In this document: piece by piece, positions 53,095-64,000 of the stretch
Numbering within the stretch: the stretch's first letter is position 1
How the letters are laid out: every line of letters begins with the position of its first letter
NCBI GenBank assembly: GCA_964476595.1
Contig: CAYZCL010000104.1
Coordinates: 16,159-80,158, forward strand
Source of the DNA: JALSRD01 sp964476595
GTDB lineage: Bacteria > Desulfobacterota > Desulfobacteria > Desulfobacterales > JALSRD01
Length of the DNA stretch: 64,000 bases
Direction: 5' to 3'
The notes under the pieces: model-generated
What the model was told of the DNA's origin: nothing
The model's database searches: none
What the model saw: only the letters and a program-made list of their open reading frames with translations
Position numbers and translations under genes: made by a program

Positions 53095-53217
53095 CTCTAT
53101 TCCTATTTTCCCTCCTCAGGTTCAGGGCTTCGGCGTCCGCCGGGGTTCGCGGTATCGCGTCTTTTCCGTGAAGCTGTTTCTCGTGCAGTGTGCGGCGTAG
53201 CAAAGGAGAAATGCCAT

Positions 53218-54348
53218 ATGTGTCGACTGTTTGCCATAACCAGCGAAGAGCCCTTGTCGCCCATGGTGGCCATCGAGGCGCTGGACGTCATGCGTGAAGG
53301 GCATGACGGTTCCGGGGTGGGGCTGTTCATGCGGGACCTCTCGGGGCCTTTCGAGGACCTCAAGACCGCCCCCATCCTGTCGGGCATCTTCACCCGCGAG
53401 GGCATCAAGCGCCTGGACCGTTTCATGATGGACATCGGCTTCATGACCCAGTACAAGCTGACCATCAAGGTGCCCAAGACCCCGCCGCCCGGCACGCCAC
53501 GCCGCGACAGCTACCTCATCCGGGCCTACGAGTACCCCGAGGAGTGGGAGGGCTGCAGCCGGGAGGAGCTTTACGACCGCCTGCTGGAGACCCGCCTGCA
53601 GCTGCGGCGCATGGGCGAGGAGAAAGGGGACATGATCGTGTTCTCCTTCTGGCCGGATGTTATCATGATCAAGGAGATCGGCGATCCCATGAAGGTGGCC
53701 GAGTACCTGGACCTGGGCCGCAAGGAGCTCAAGGCCCGTGTGCTCATGGCCCAGGGGCGGCAGAACACCAACTACGAGATCAACCTCTACGCCTGCCACC
53801 CCTTCTTCATCCAGGGCTTTTCCACCATGACCAACGGCGAGAACACGGCCTTCATCCCCATCCGGGAGTTCCTGGCCTCGCGTCATTTCCCGGGCTACTC
53901 CGGATACCAATCCGACTCGGAGGTTTTTACCCACATCCTGCATTATACCATGGCCAAGCTGGGGCTGGGTCTGGAGGCCTACAAGCACGTCATCACGCCG
54001 CTCAAGGACGAGGACATTGCACAGCACCCCGACGCCGAGTTTTTGAAACACCTCAAGCACAGCTGCCGCCGCATGATCATCGACGGCCCCAACTGCGTCA
54101 TCGGATGCCTCTCGGACCACACGCTTTTTATGGTCCAGGACCGCAAGAAGCTGCGGCCCGGGGTGGTGGGCGGCCGCCCCGGCATGTACGCCTTCTCCTC
54201 GGAGATCTGCGGGCTGGACGCCGCCATCCCCGACCGCGACAAGAGCAGCGATTTTCAGCCTATGTATCTGGACACGGCCATCGTCGGTCCGGACCGCAAG
54301 GAGGTCAGCATATGCCGGCAGACGGAAAAATTACCCCTTCCACACTGA
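53218..54348 (+). CDS. Glutamate synthase glutaminase subunit (class II amidotransferase, GltB1-type)
   Basis: The 376-residue protein is a stand-alone Ntn-type glutamine amidotransferase. It begins MCRLFAIT, so Cys2 becomes the N-terminal nucleophile after Met removal. It also has REGHDGSGVGLFM and YSGYQSDSEV, as in the archaeal-type GltB1 subunit. It would release ammonia from glutamine for the synthase subunit encoded next. The ATG at 53218 follows AAAGGAGAAATGCC. The gene overlaps the next by 37 bp, each with its own ribosome-binding site, so they are separate subunits and not a frameshift. Confidence 0.87.
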   Translation: MCRLFAITSEEPLSPMVAIEALDVMREGHDGSGVGLFMRDLSGPFEDLKTAPILSGIFTREGIKRLDRFMMDIGFMTQYKLTIKVPKTPPPGTPRRDSYLIRAYEYPEEWEGCSREELYDRLLETRLQLRRMGEEKGDMIVFSFWPDVIMIKEIGDPMKVAEYLDLGRKELKARVLMAQGRQNTNYEINLYACHPFFIQGFSTMTNGENTAFIPIREFLASRHFPGYSGYQSDSEVFTHILHYTMAKLGLGLEAYKHVITPLKDEDIAQHPDAEFLKHLKHSCRRMIIDGPNCVIGCLSDHTLFMVQDRKKLRPGVVGGRPGMYAFSSEICGLDAAIPDRDKSSDFQPMYLDTAIVGPDRKEVSICRQTEKLPLPH

Positions 54349-55946
54349 GCGTAAAGGACCTGCCCTGGCAGATCCTGTGGGACAAGGACAAGTGTACCCT
54401 GTGCGGCAAGTGCACGGCGGTCTGCCCGGTGAGCGCCATCGAGCTGGGGGTCTTTCGCAAACGCGTCGTGGAGCCCGTGCCGGGCATCGCCGAGAAACCG
54501 CGGCACGACTACCGCATCTACTACGGCATCCGCCAGCGCACCGACCCGGCCTACCGCTGCGTGGGCTGTGCCATGTGCACCCTGGTGTGCCCCAACGACG
54601 CCATCGTGCCGCAGCGCAGCGACGAGGCCGACAAGCTGGTCTTCCACATGGACCGCGGCGGGCAGCCGCGCCGGCGCGGCGGGCGGCGCAACGTGGGCGG
54701 CACCATCCTGGACCGCATCAAGTTCATCCGCATCTCCATGCTTACCGACCCGGCCCTGGACGCCGGGCGCCACGAGTTCGAGCTGCGCACCCTGCTGGGG
54801 CGCGTGCTGCCGCCCGAAGAGAACCTGGCCTTCCTGAACAGCAACGGCTGGATCCCGCCGGTGCGCGAGATCTACCCCCTGGTCATCGGCGGCATGTCCT
54901 TCGGCGCGCTGTCGCCCAACATGTGGGAGGGGCTGCAGATGGGGGTGGCCTACCTCAACGACGAACTGGGCATGCCGGTGCGCATCTGTACGGGCGAGGG
55001 CGGGTGTCCGCCGCGGCTGCTGCGTTCGCGATTTTTAAAGAACGTCATCCTGCAGATCGCCAGCGGCTACTTCGGCTGGGACGAGATCATCCACGCCATT
55101 CCCGAGATGAAGGAGGATCCCTGCGCCATCGAGATCAAGTACGGCCAGGGCGCCAAGCCAGGAGACGGCGGGCTGCTCATGTGGTACAAGGTCAACGAGC
55201 TGATCGCCGCCATCCGCGGTGTGCCGCCGGGGGTCAGCCTGCCCAGCCCGCCTACCCACCAGACCAAGTACTCCATCGAGGAGTCGGTGGCCAAGATGAT
55301 CCAGTCCATGTACATGGCCTGGGATTTCCGGGTGCCGGTGTTTCCCAAGATCTCGGCCACCTCCACCACCCTTGCGGTGTTAAACAACCTGGTCCGCAAC
55401 CCTTACGCCGCGGGCCTGGCCATCGACGGCGAAGACGGCGGCACCGGCGCGGCCTACAACGTCTCCATGGACCACATGGGCCACCCCATCGCCAGCAGCG
55501 TGCGCGACGCGTACCTGAACCTGGTGACGGTGGGCAGGCAGAATGAGATCCCGCTTCTCGCCGGCGGGGGCGTGGGCAAGAGCGGCAACCTGGCGGCCAA
55601 CGCCGCGGCGCTCATCATGCTGGGGGCCAGCGCCGTTCAGACCGGCAAGTACATCATGCAGGCCGCCGCCGGGTGCCTGGGATCGGAGTCGGACCGTTGC
55701 AACATCTGCAACATCGGCCAGTGCCCCAAAGGCATCACTTCCCAGGACCCCCGCCTCTACCGGCGTCTGGACGTGGAGGACGTGGCCCAGCGGGTGGTGG
55801 ACGTGTTCCTGACCTTCGACACCGAGCTGAAGAAGATCATCGCGCCCCTGGGCCGCTCGACCTCGCTGCCCATCGGCATGGCCGACGCCCTGGGCATTGA
55901 CGATGCCGACGCCGCCCGGCGGTTGAAGATCAAGTATGTGGTGTAG
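54312..55946 (+). CDS. Glutamate synthase FMN/Fe-S synthase subunit (GltB2-type)
   Basis: The 544-residue protein has two N-terminal ferredoxin motifs (CTLCGKCTAVCP and CVGCAMCTLVCP, about 28-95). The glutamate synthase TIM barrel follows, with VIGGMSFGALSPNM, EIKYGQGAKPGDGG, AIDGEDGGTGAAYN for FMN and the Fe-S cysteines CNICNIGQCPKGIT near residue 460. It makes glutamate from 2-oxoglutarate and ammonia using reduced flavin. The ATG at 54312 follows AAGGAGGTCAGC inside the end of the glutaminase gene. The archaeal-type three-part arrangement replaces the single large GltB of most bacteria. Confidence 0.93.
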   Translation: MPADGKITPSTLSVKDLPWQILWDKDKCTLCGKCTAVCPVSAIELGVFRKRVVEPVPGIAEKPRHDYRIYYGIRQRTDPAYRCVGCAMCTLVCPNDAIVPQRSDEADKLVFHMDRGGQPRRRGGRRNVGGTILDRIKFIRISMLTDPALDAGRHEFELRTLLGRVLPPEENLAFLNSNGWIPPVREIYPLVIGGMSFGALSPNMWEGLQMGVAYLNDELGMPVRICTGEGGCPPRLLRSRFLKNVILQIASGYFGWDEIIHAIPEMKEDPCAIEIKYGQGAKPGDGGLLMWYKVNELIAAIRGVPPGVSLPSPPTHQTKYSIEESVAKMIQSMYMAWDFRVPVFPKISATSTTLAVLNNLVRNPYAAGLAIDGEDGGTGAAYNVSMDHMGHPIASSVRDAYLNLVTVGRQNEIPLLAGGGVGKSGNLAANAAALIMLGASAVQTGKYIMQAAAGCLGSESDRCNICNIGQCPKGITSQDPRLYRRLDVEDVAQRVVDVFLTFDTELKKIIAPLGRSTSLPIGMADALGIDDADAARRLKIKYVV

Positions 55947-55971
55947 AGTGTAGAGCCTTACGGCTTTTAAC

Positions 55972-55995
55972 AGGCACAGAGGCACAAAGGCACAA
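55972..55995 (+). repeat. Triple octamer repeat AGGCACAR
   Basis: Three direct copies of AGGCACAG/A run without gaps between the second and third glutamate synthase genes. Similar CACAGAGGCACAAAGG stretches occur scattered in genomes of this phylum, from general memory, so this may be one copy of a dispersed small repeat family. No gene function is evident. Confidence 0.6.
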
Positions 55996-56064
55996 AGTGA
56001 CGGAAGAACATCCATTGGGTTTTGCCTTCACGAAACGGACGTGACGACGAGACAGACGAATACC

Positions 56065-58395
56065 ATGAGCGATAACCTGCATCGGAACATATCGGGAAAA
56101 GAGGACGGCACGCGCATCGAGTCGCGGGTGCTGGAGGAGCGCATCCAGCAGGCCGTGGCCGACGGCTGCCGGCGGCTGGAGGTGGAGGCCTTCGGCCAGC
56201 ACGGCATCGGGGGACGCCTGTGGCGTGCCGGTGACGACCCCGTGTACGTGCGCATCACCGGCCACGCCGGCCAGCGCGTGGGCGCCATGGGCTATCCCAA
56301 CACCACCATCGAGGTGCTGGGGCCCTCTTCGGACGACGTGGGCTGGCTCAACGGCGGCGCACGCATCATCGTGCACGGCAACGCCTCCAACGGCGTGGGC
56401 AACGCCATGGCCCAGGGCAAGATCTACGTGGCCGGCAATATCGGCGCCCGCGGCATGACCATGACCAAGCACAACCCGCGCTTCGATCCGCCCGAGCTGT
56501 GGGTGCTGGGGTCGGTGGGCGACTACTTCGGCGAGTTCATGGCCGGGGGCGTGGCCGTGGTCTGCGGCGTCGAGGCCCAGGACTCGGACAACGTGCTGGG
56601 CTATCGGCCCTTGGTGGGCATGGTGGGTGGGCGCGTCTTCTTTCGCGGCCCCATCAAGGGCTTCAGCCAGGCCGACGCCCGGATGGTTCCCATCGAGGAT
56701 GCGGATTTTGCCTGGCTGGTGGACAACCTGAAAGATTTCCTCTCCGCCATCAACCGGCCGGACCTGCTGCAGGACCTCAGCCGGCGCGACCACTGGCAGC
56801 TGCTGCGGGCGCGCACGGCCCAGGAGAAGCGCGGCCGGCAGCTGATGTCCATGGCCGACTACCGGGTGCGCAGTTGGGAGGCCGAACTGGGCCGCGGCGG
56901 GCTCATCGGGGATCTGACGAACCTGGACCGCAGCCCCATCGGGCTGATCGTCAGCGGCGATCTGCGGCGCTACGTGCCCGTCTGGGAGAACCGCAAATAC
57001 CTGGCGCCCTGCGAGGCCACCTGCCCCACGGGGATCCCGGTGCAGCAGCGCTGGCAGCTGGTGCGCGACGGCCGCGTGGACGAAGCCGTGGACCTGGCGC
57101 TGGCCTACACGCCTTTTCCGGCCACGGTGTGCGGCTACCTGTGCCCCAGCCCCTGCATGCAGGCCTGCACGCGGCAGCAGTCCATCATGGCGCCGGTGGA
57201 CGTGCGCCGGCTGGGCCGGGCCAGCCTTGCAGCCGGGCTGCCCGACGTGCCCGAACCCAGCGGCCGCAAGGTGGCCGTCATCGGCGGCGGGCCGGCGGGC
57301 CTCTCGGTGGCCTGGCAGCTGCGCATGCGCGGCCACGAGGCCACGGTTTACGACCTGTCCGAGACCTTGGGCGGCAAGATCGCCTCGGTCATCCCGTCTT
57401 CGCGCATTCCGGAGGAGGTGGTTTCGGCCGAGCTCGAGCGCGTGCGCAAGGTGATCCCTCACGTCCACCTGCAGCAGAAGTTGAGCCGCGAGGACCTGGC
57501 CCGGCTGCGCGATGACTACGATTTCGTGGTCATCGCCACCGGCGCCTCCAAACCCCGCATGCTGGACGTGCCCGGCAAGGAACGCCTGATCACGGCCGGC
57601 GATTTCCTGGCCGACGCCAAGGCCGGCCGCGCCCGCGTGGGCGAGTGCGTGGTGATCATCGGCGCCGGCAACGTGGGCTGCGACGTGGCCACCGAGGCCG
57701 CCCGCCTGGGGGCGCGTTCACTGCTGCTCATCGACGTGCAGGAGCCGGCCTCCTTCGGTGCCGAGCGTCGGGCGGCCGAGGCCGCCGGCGCGCGCTTCCG
57801 CTGGCCCTGCTTCACCCGCGAGATCACCGACGAGGGGGTCGTTCTGGCCGACGGCGAGCGGATCCCGGCCGACACGGTCGTTATCTCCATCGGGGACGTA
57901 CCGGACCTGGATTTTCTGCCCGAAACCGTCGCCACCGAACGGGGTTTTGTCACGGTCAACGAATTCGGCCAGACTTCCGACCCCAAAATCTTCGCCATCG
58001 GGGACATCGTGCGGCCCGGGCTGCTGACCGACGCCATCGGCGCCGGTCGCCGGGCGGCCGAGGCCATCGCCGACATGCTCGACGGCAAGCGCCCCAGCGC
58101 CAACCTGCAGCAGGTCATCGACACCCGCCGGGTCAAGCTGGAATACTTCGACCCGCGCCTGACGGACTTTGAAGACCTGGAAGACTGCGGGTCGCAGTGC
58201 TCGTCGTGCGGCAGCTGCCGCGACTGCGGCGTGTGCGCCACCATCTGCCCGCAGGCCGCCATCGAGCGCATCGAGCCCGAGGACGGCGGCTTCGAGTACG
58301 TGGTGGACGCCGACAAGTGCATCGCCTGCGGATTCTGCGCCGGGGCCTGCCCCTGCGGCATATGGAACCTTGTGGAAAACGATCCTTTGGTGTAA
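56065..58395 (+). CDS. Glutamate synthase GXGXG (GltB3) plus GltD plus ferredoxin fusion protein
   Basis: The 776-residue protein joins three parts. Residues about 25-245 are a right-handed GXGXG helix like the C-terminal domain of GltB (GAMGYPNTTIEVLG, IIVHGNASNGVGNAM). Residues about 300-690 are a GltD-type oxidoreductase with PCEATCPTGIPVQQ and CGYLCPSPC clusters, FAD site VAVIGGGPAGLS and NADPH site VVIIGAGNVGCDVA. The C-terminus is a two-cluster ferredoxin (CSSCGSCRDCGVCATICP and CIACGFCAGACPCG). It completes the glutamate synthase by supplying NAD(P)H electrons. The ATG at 56065 was chosen over a GTG at 56041. Confidence 0.9.
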   Translation: MSDNLHRNISGKEDGTRIESRVLEERIQQAVADGCRRLEVEAFGQHGIGGRLWRAGDDPVYVRITGHAGQRVGAMGYPNTTIEVLGPSSDDVGWLNGGARIIVHGNASNGVGNAMAQGKIYVAGNIGARGMTMTKHNPRFDPPELWVLGSVGDYFGEFMAGGVAVVCGVEAQDSDNVLGYRPLVGMVGGRVFFRGPIKGFSQADARMVPIEDADFAWLVDNLKDFLSAINRPDLLQDLSRRDHWQLLRARTAQEKRGRQLMSMADYRVRSWEAELGRGGLIGDLTNLDRSPIGLIVSGDLRRYVPVWENRKYLAPCEATCPTGIPVQQRWQLVRDGRVDEAVDLALAYTPFPATVCGYLCPSPCMQACTRQQSIMAPVDVRRLGRASLAAGLPDVPEPSGRKVAVIGGGPAGLSVAWQLRMRGHEATVYDLSETLGGKIASVIPSSRIPEEVVSAELERVRKVIPHVHLQQKLSREDLARLRDDYDFVVIATGASKPRMLDVPGKERLITAGDFLADAKAGRARVGECVVIIGAGNVGCDVATEAARLGARSLLLIDVQEPASFGAERRAAEAAGARFRWPCFTREITDEGVVLADGERIPADTVVISIGDVPDLDFLPETVATERGFVTVNEFGQTSDPKIFAIGDIVRPGLLTDAIGAGRRAAEAIADMLDGKRPSANLQQVIDTRRVKLEYFDPRLTDFEDLEDCGSQCSSCGSCRDCGVCATICPQAAIERIEPEDGGFEYVVDADKCIACGFCAGACPCGIWNLVENDPLV

Positions 58396-58608
58396 GGGGA
58401 GGGTCATAAATAAACTCACGAAGGATGCTGGCCCGGGCGCCGGTCGTGACCCGACGCGTCATTTCGCCCGGTTCGTGTTTTTCGCGGGTTTGGTGGATGG
58501 GAAATGCAGCCCGATCCCTTCCCTTCAGTAAATGGTTTCACGAGATTGCGCCGCGGGCGGCCGCCTGTTCCTGCGACCGTCCCGGGCGAATAAGGTACCA
58601 AGGATCCC

Positions 58609-59757
58609 ATGCGAGCCCTTTTGACCCTGGAAGACGGACGTAGTTTTGACTGCCGGTCCTTTACCGGGCGCGGGGAGACCGCCGCCGAGGTGGTCTTCAA
58701 CACCGGCATGACCGGTTACCAGGAAGTGCTCACCGACCCTTCCTACCGCGGCCAGATGGTCACCATGACCTACCCGCTGATCGGCAACTACGGCGTCAAC
58801 CCCGAAGACGTGGAGTCCGACCGCATCCAGGTGTCGGCCTTCCTGGTGCGCGAGTACCAGGAGGCGCCCAGCAACTGGCGCGCCGCCGGCAGCCTGGGCG
58901 ACTATCTCCGGCACCAGGGGGTGCTGGGCGTGGATCAGCTGGACACCCGGGCCCTCACCCGCCACATCCGCAAGGCCGGCGCCATGAAGGCGCTGCTGTC
59001 CACCGAGGACCTGGACCCGCAATCCCACCTGCGCAAGCTGGCCGACGTGCCCTCCATGGAGGGGCGGGACCTGGTCCGGTCCGTGACCGCCCCCGGTGCT
59101 TTTCGCTGGCGGGACGGACGGGCCGAACCCATCGAGGGGGACGCCGCCGCCCTGGACGACGACTGCTGGCGGCGGCGCGGAGAGCGGTACGCCGTGGCGG
59201 CCTTTGATTTCGGCATCAAGTACAACATCCTGCGCTGCCTGGAGCAGGCCGGCTGCGAGGTGATCGTGCTGCCGGCCGCCACCCCGGCCGAAACCGTGCG
59301 GCGCATGGCCCCCGACGGCATTTTCCTGTCCAACGGGCCCGGCGACCCCGAACCGGTGGACTACGCCGTGGAGACCATCGGTGAACTCATCGACTATCGT
59401 CCCATGTTCGGCATCTGCCTGGGTATCCAGTTGCTGGCCCTGGCCCTGGGGGGGCGAACCTACAAGCTCAAGTTCGGCCACCGCGGCGCCAACCAGCCCG
59501 TCAAGAACCTGCAGACCGGACGCATCGAGATCACTTCCCAGAACCACGGCTTCGCCGTGGACCCCGACAGCCTGGAAGGCGGCGAGGTGGAGATCACCCA
59601 CGTCAACCTCAACGACGACACCCTGGAGGGCTTCCGCCACCGGCGGCTGCCGCTGTTCGCCGTGCAGTACCACCCCGAGGCGGCGCCGGGGCCCCATGAC
59701 GCCCGTTACCTGTTCGAAAACTTCACCCGCTTGATGAAGGAAAGCGCCCAGGGGTAA
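58609..59757 (+). CDS. carA: Carbamoyl-phosphate synthase small subunit
   Basis: The 382-residue glutaminase subunit has the CarA N-terminal domain (FNTGMTGYQEVLTDPSYRGQ) and a class I amidotransferase with nucleophile Cys in MFGICLGIQ and the His/Glu pair in VQYHPEA. It hydrolyses glutamine and channels ammonia to CarB for pyrimidine and arginine synthesis. The ATG at 58609 follows AAGGATCCC. The 213-bp gap before it (58396-58608) shows no clear promoter, so read-through from the glutamate synthase operon is likely. Confidence 0.96.
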   Translation: MRALLTLEDGRSFDCRSFTGRGETAAEVVFNTGMTGYQEVLTDPSYRGQMVTMTYPLIGNYGVNPEDVESDRIQVSAFLVREYQEAPSNWRAAGSLGDYLRHQGVLGVDQLDTRALTRHIRKAGAMKALLSTEDLDPQSHLRKLADVPSMEGRDLVRSVTAPGAFRWRDGRAEPIEGDAAALDDDCWRRRGERYAVAAFDFGIKYNILRCLEQAGCEVIVLPAATPAETVRRMAPDGIFLSNGPGDPEPVDYAVETIGELIDYRPMFGICLGIQLLALALGGRTYKLKFGHRGANQPVKNLQTGRIEITSQNHGFAVDPDSLEGGEVEITHVNLNDDTLEGFRHRRLPLFAVQYHPEAAPGPHDARYLFENFTRLMKESAQG

Positions 59758-59764
59758 CCTGTCC

Positions 59765-62988
<3,224 letters not shown>

Positions 62989-62992
<4 letters not shown>

Positions 62993-64000
62993 TCACCTGC
63001 GACAAACCCCGGGAATCCTGCGGCCTGTTCGGTATCTACAACCACCCGGAAGCGGCCCGCATGACCTACTTCGGCCTCTACGCCCTGCAGCACCGCGGCC
63101 AGGAGAGCGCCGGCATCGCCGTCACCCAGAACCACAGCATCACCTCCCACAAGGGCATGGGCCTGGTGCCCGACGTGTTCAGCACCCGGCAGCTCAAACA
63201 GCTCACCGGCACCAGTGCCGTAGGCCACGTGCGCTACTCCACCACGGGCAGTTCCATCCTGGAAAATGCCCAGCCTTTCGTGGTGCACCACCGCAAGCGC
63301 TCCTACGCCGTGGCCCACAACGGCAACCTGGTCAACGCCGTGCAGCTCAAGGATCGGCTGGAGGAGAGCGGGTCCATCTTCCAGACCACCATGGACAGCG
63401 AGATTTTCCTGCACCTGTTCGTCAAGAACCTGACCCATGGCTTCGAGGGCGCCCTGGTACGGGCCGCCGCGGGCCTCAAAGGTGCCTTTTCCATGATCAT
63501 GCTCACCAACAAAGGAGAAGTCATCGGCATCAAGGACCCCCACGGCTTCCGGCCGCTGTGCCTGGGGGAACTCAACGGCAGCTACCTGCTGGCCTCCGAG
63601 ACCTGCGCCCTGGACTTGGTGGAGGCGCGCTTCATCCGCGAGTTGGAGCCCGGCGAGATCGTGATCATCGGCGAAGACGGCGTGCGCAGCGTCAAAGCGG
63701 ATTCGGCGCAGCGGCGGGCCTTCTGCATCTTCGAGTTCATTTACTTCGCGCGTCCCGACAGCACCATCTTCGGCCACAACGTATACCTGACGCGCAAGGC
63801 CCACGGCCGGCGCCTGGCGCAGGAAGCGCCCGTGGAGGCCGACCTGGTGATGCCCTTTCCGGACTCGGGCACTTACGCCGCCCTGGGCTACTCCGAGGCC
63901 TCGGGCATTCCCTTCGAGATGGGCATGATCCGCAACCACTATGTGGCCCGCACCTTCATTCAGCCCACCCAGAGCATGCGCGACTTCGGCGTGCGCGTCA
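62989..64000 (+). CDS. purF: Amidophosphoribosyltransferase, 5' part (continues beyond window)
   Basis: The visible 337 residues begin with a short propeptide MITCDKPRES followed by CGLFGIY, so Cys11 is the nucleophile after self-cleavage, as in the Bacillus-type PurF. Glutaminase motifs LQHRGQESAGI, VGHVRYSTTGSS and AHNGNLVN follow, then DPHGFRPLCLG, and the phosphoribosyltransferase domain begins with PDSTIFGHNVYLTR. It makes 5-phosphoribosylamine, the first committed purine step. The ATG overlaps the carB stop (ATGA). Confidence 0.96.

Noticed and set aside
54312..54348. Possible frameshift joining the glutaminase and synthase genes of glutamate synthase
   Set aside because: Each gene has its own start codon and ribosome-binding site, and separate subunits are known for archaeal-type glutamate synthase.

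Overview
This 64 kb window is high-GC, gene-dense and free of insertion sequences, tRNA or rRNA genes and CRISPR arrays. The gene content points to an anaerobic Desulfobacterota (former Deltaproteobacteria) chromosome, probably a sulfate reducer or fatty-acid oxidiser of the Desulfobacteraceae/Desulfosarcinaceae type. The clues are formate-tetrahydrofolate ligase, an RnfB-type iron-sulfur protein, a split archaeal-type glutamate synthase, a gspF-to-gspE secretion operon, and acyl-CoA dehydrogenase and hydratase genes. The phylum is a fairly safe inference; the genus is not.

Layout. (1) 1-3.2 kb, minus strand: a membrane glycosyltransferase-like protein cut by the window edge, a methyltransferase/glycosyltransferase fusion, and a DUF4124 secreted protein. 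(2) 3.5-9.1 kb, plus strand: an acyl-CoA catabolic cluster (acyl-CoA dehydrogenase, enoyl-CoA hydratase, HMG-CoA-lyase-like protein) behind a promoter with a TetR-type operator. A non-coding stretch with three abutting hairpins follows, then a DUF6125-like protein and a zinc alcohol dehydrogenase with their own promoter, ending at a strong bidirectional terminator. (3) 9.2-15.0 kb, minus strand: fhs and a heterodimeric ABC exporter. (4) 15.1-17.2 kb: an RNase II/R-family nuclease. (5) 17.2-20.2 kb, minus strand: a DRTGG protein, an RnfB fused to a GltD-like flavoprotein, and an RseC-like protein. (6) 20.4-24.0 kb, plus strand: purine nucleoside phosphorylase with two tandem MTA/SAH-deaminase-type amidohydrolases.

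(7) 24.0-37.4 kb, minus strand: a type II secretion operon in the order gspF-G-H-I-J-K-L-M-N-C-D-E plus a TPR protein, with a near-consensus promoter. (8) 37.6-44.9 kb, minus strand: a type IV pilus alignment and secretin operon (a small HTH protein, pilM-N-O-P-Q and an Ig-like lipoprotein), ended by a terminator just upstream of the gsp promoter. (9) 45.3-48.1 kb, plus strand and divergent from pil: a membrane histidine kinase and an NtrC-family sigma-54 activator. (10) 48.2-52.8 kb, minus strand: a TPR membrane protein, an SH3 protein, a radical SAM protein with an FmdB-type zinc ribbon, and recN.

(11) 53.0-58.4 kb, plus strand: a glutamate synthase made of three genes (class II glutaminase; ferredoxin plus FMN synthase domain; GXGXG-GltD-ferredoxin fusion) behind a perfect sigma-54 (-24/-12) promoter with an upstream inverted repeat. 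(12) 58.6-64.0 kb: carA-carB-purF, so glutamine-consuming pyrimidine and purine entry steps directly follow glutamate synthesis. purF runs off the window.

Many genes in the gsp, pil and biosynthetic operons overlap by ATGA, which indicates translational coupling. The most unusual items are the RnfB-GltD fusion away from other rnf genes, the hairpin-rich intergenic region at 6.9 kb, the HMG-CoA-lyase-like protein lacking the family's loop cysteine, a lipobox-bearing PilQ, and the sigma-54-driven split glutamate synthase.
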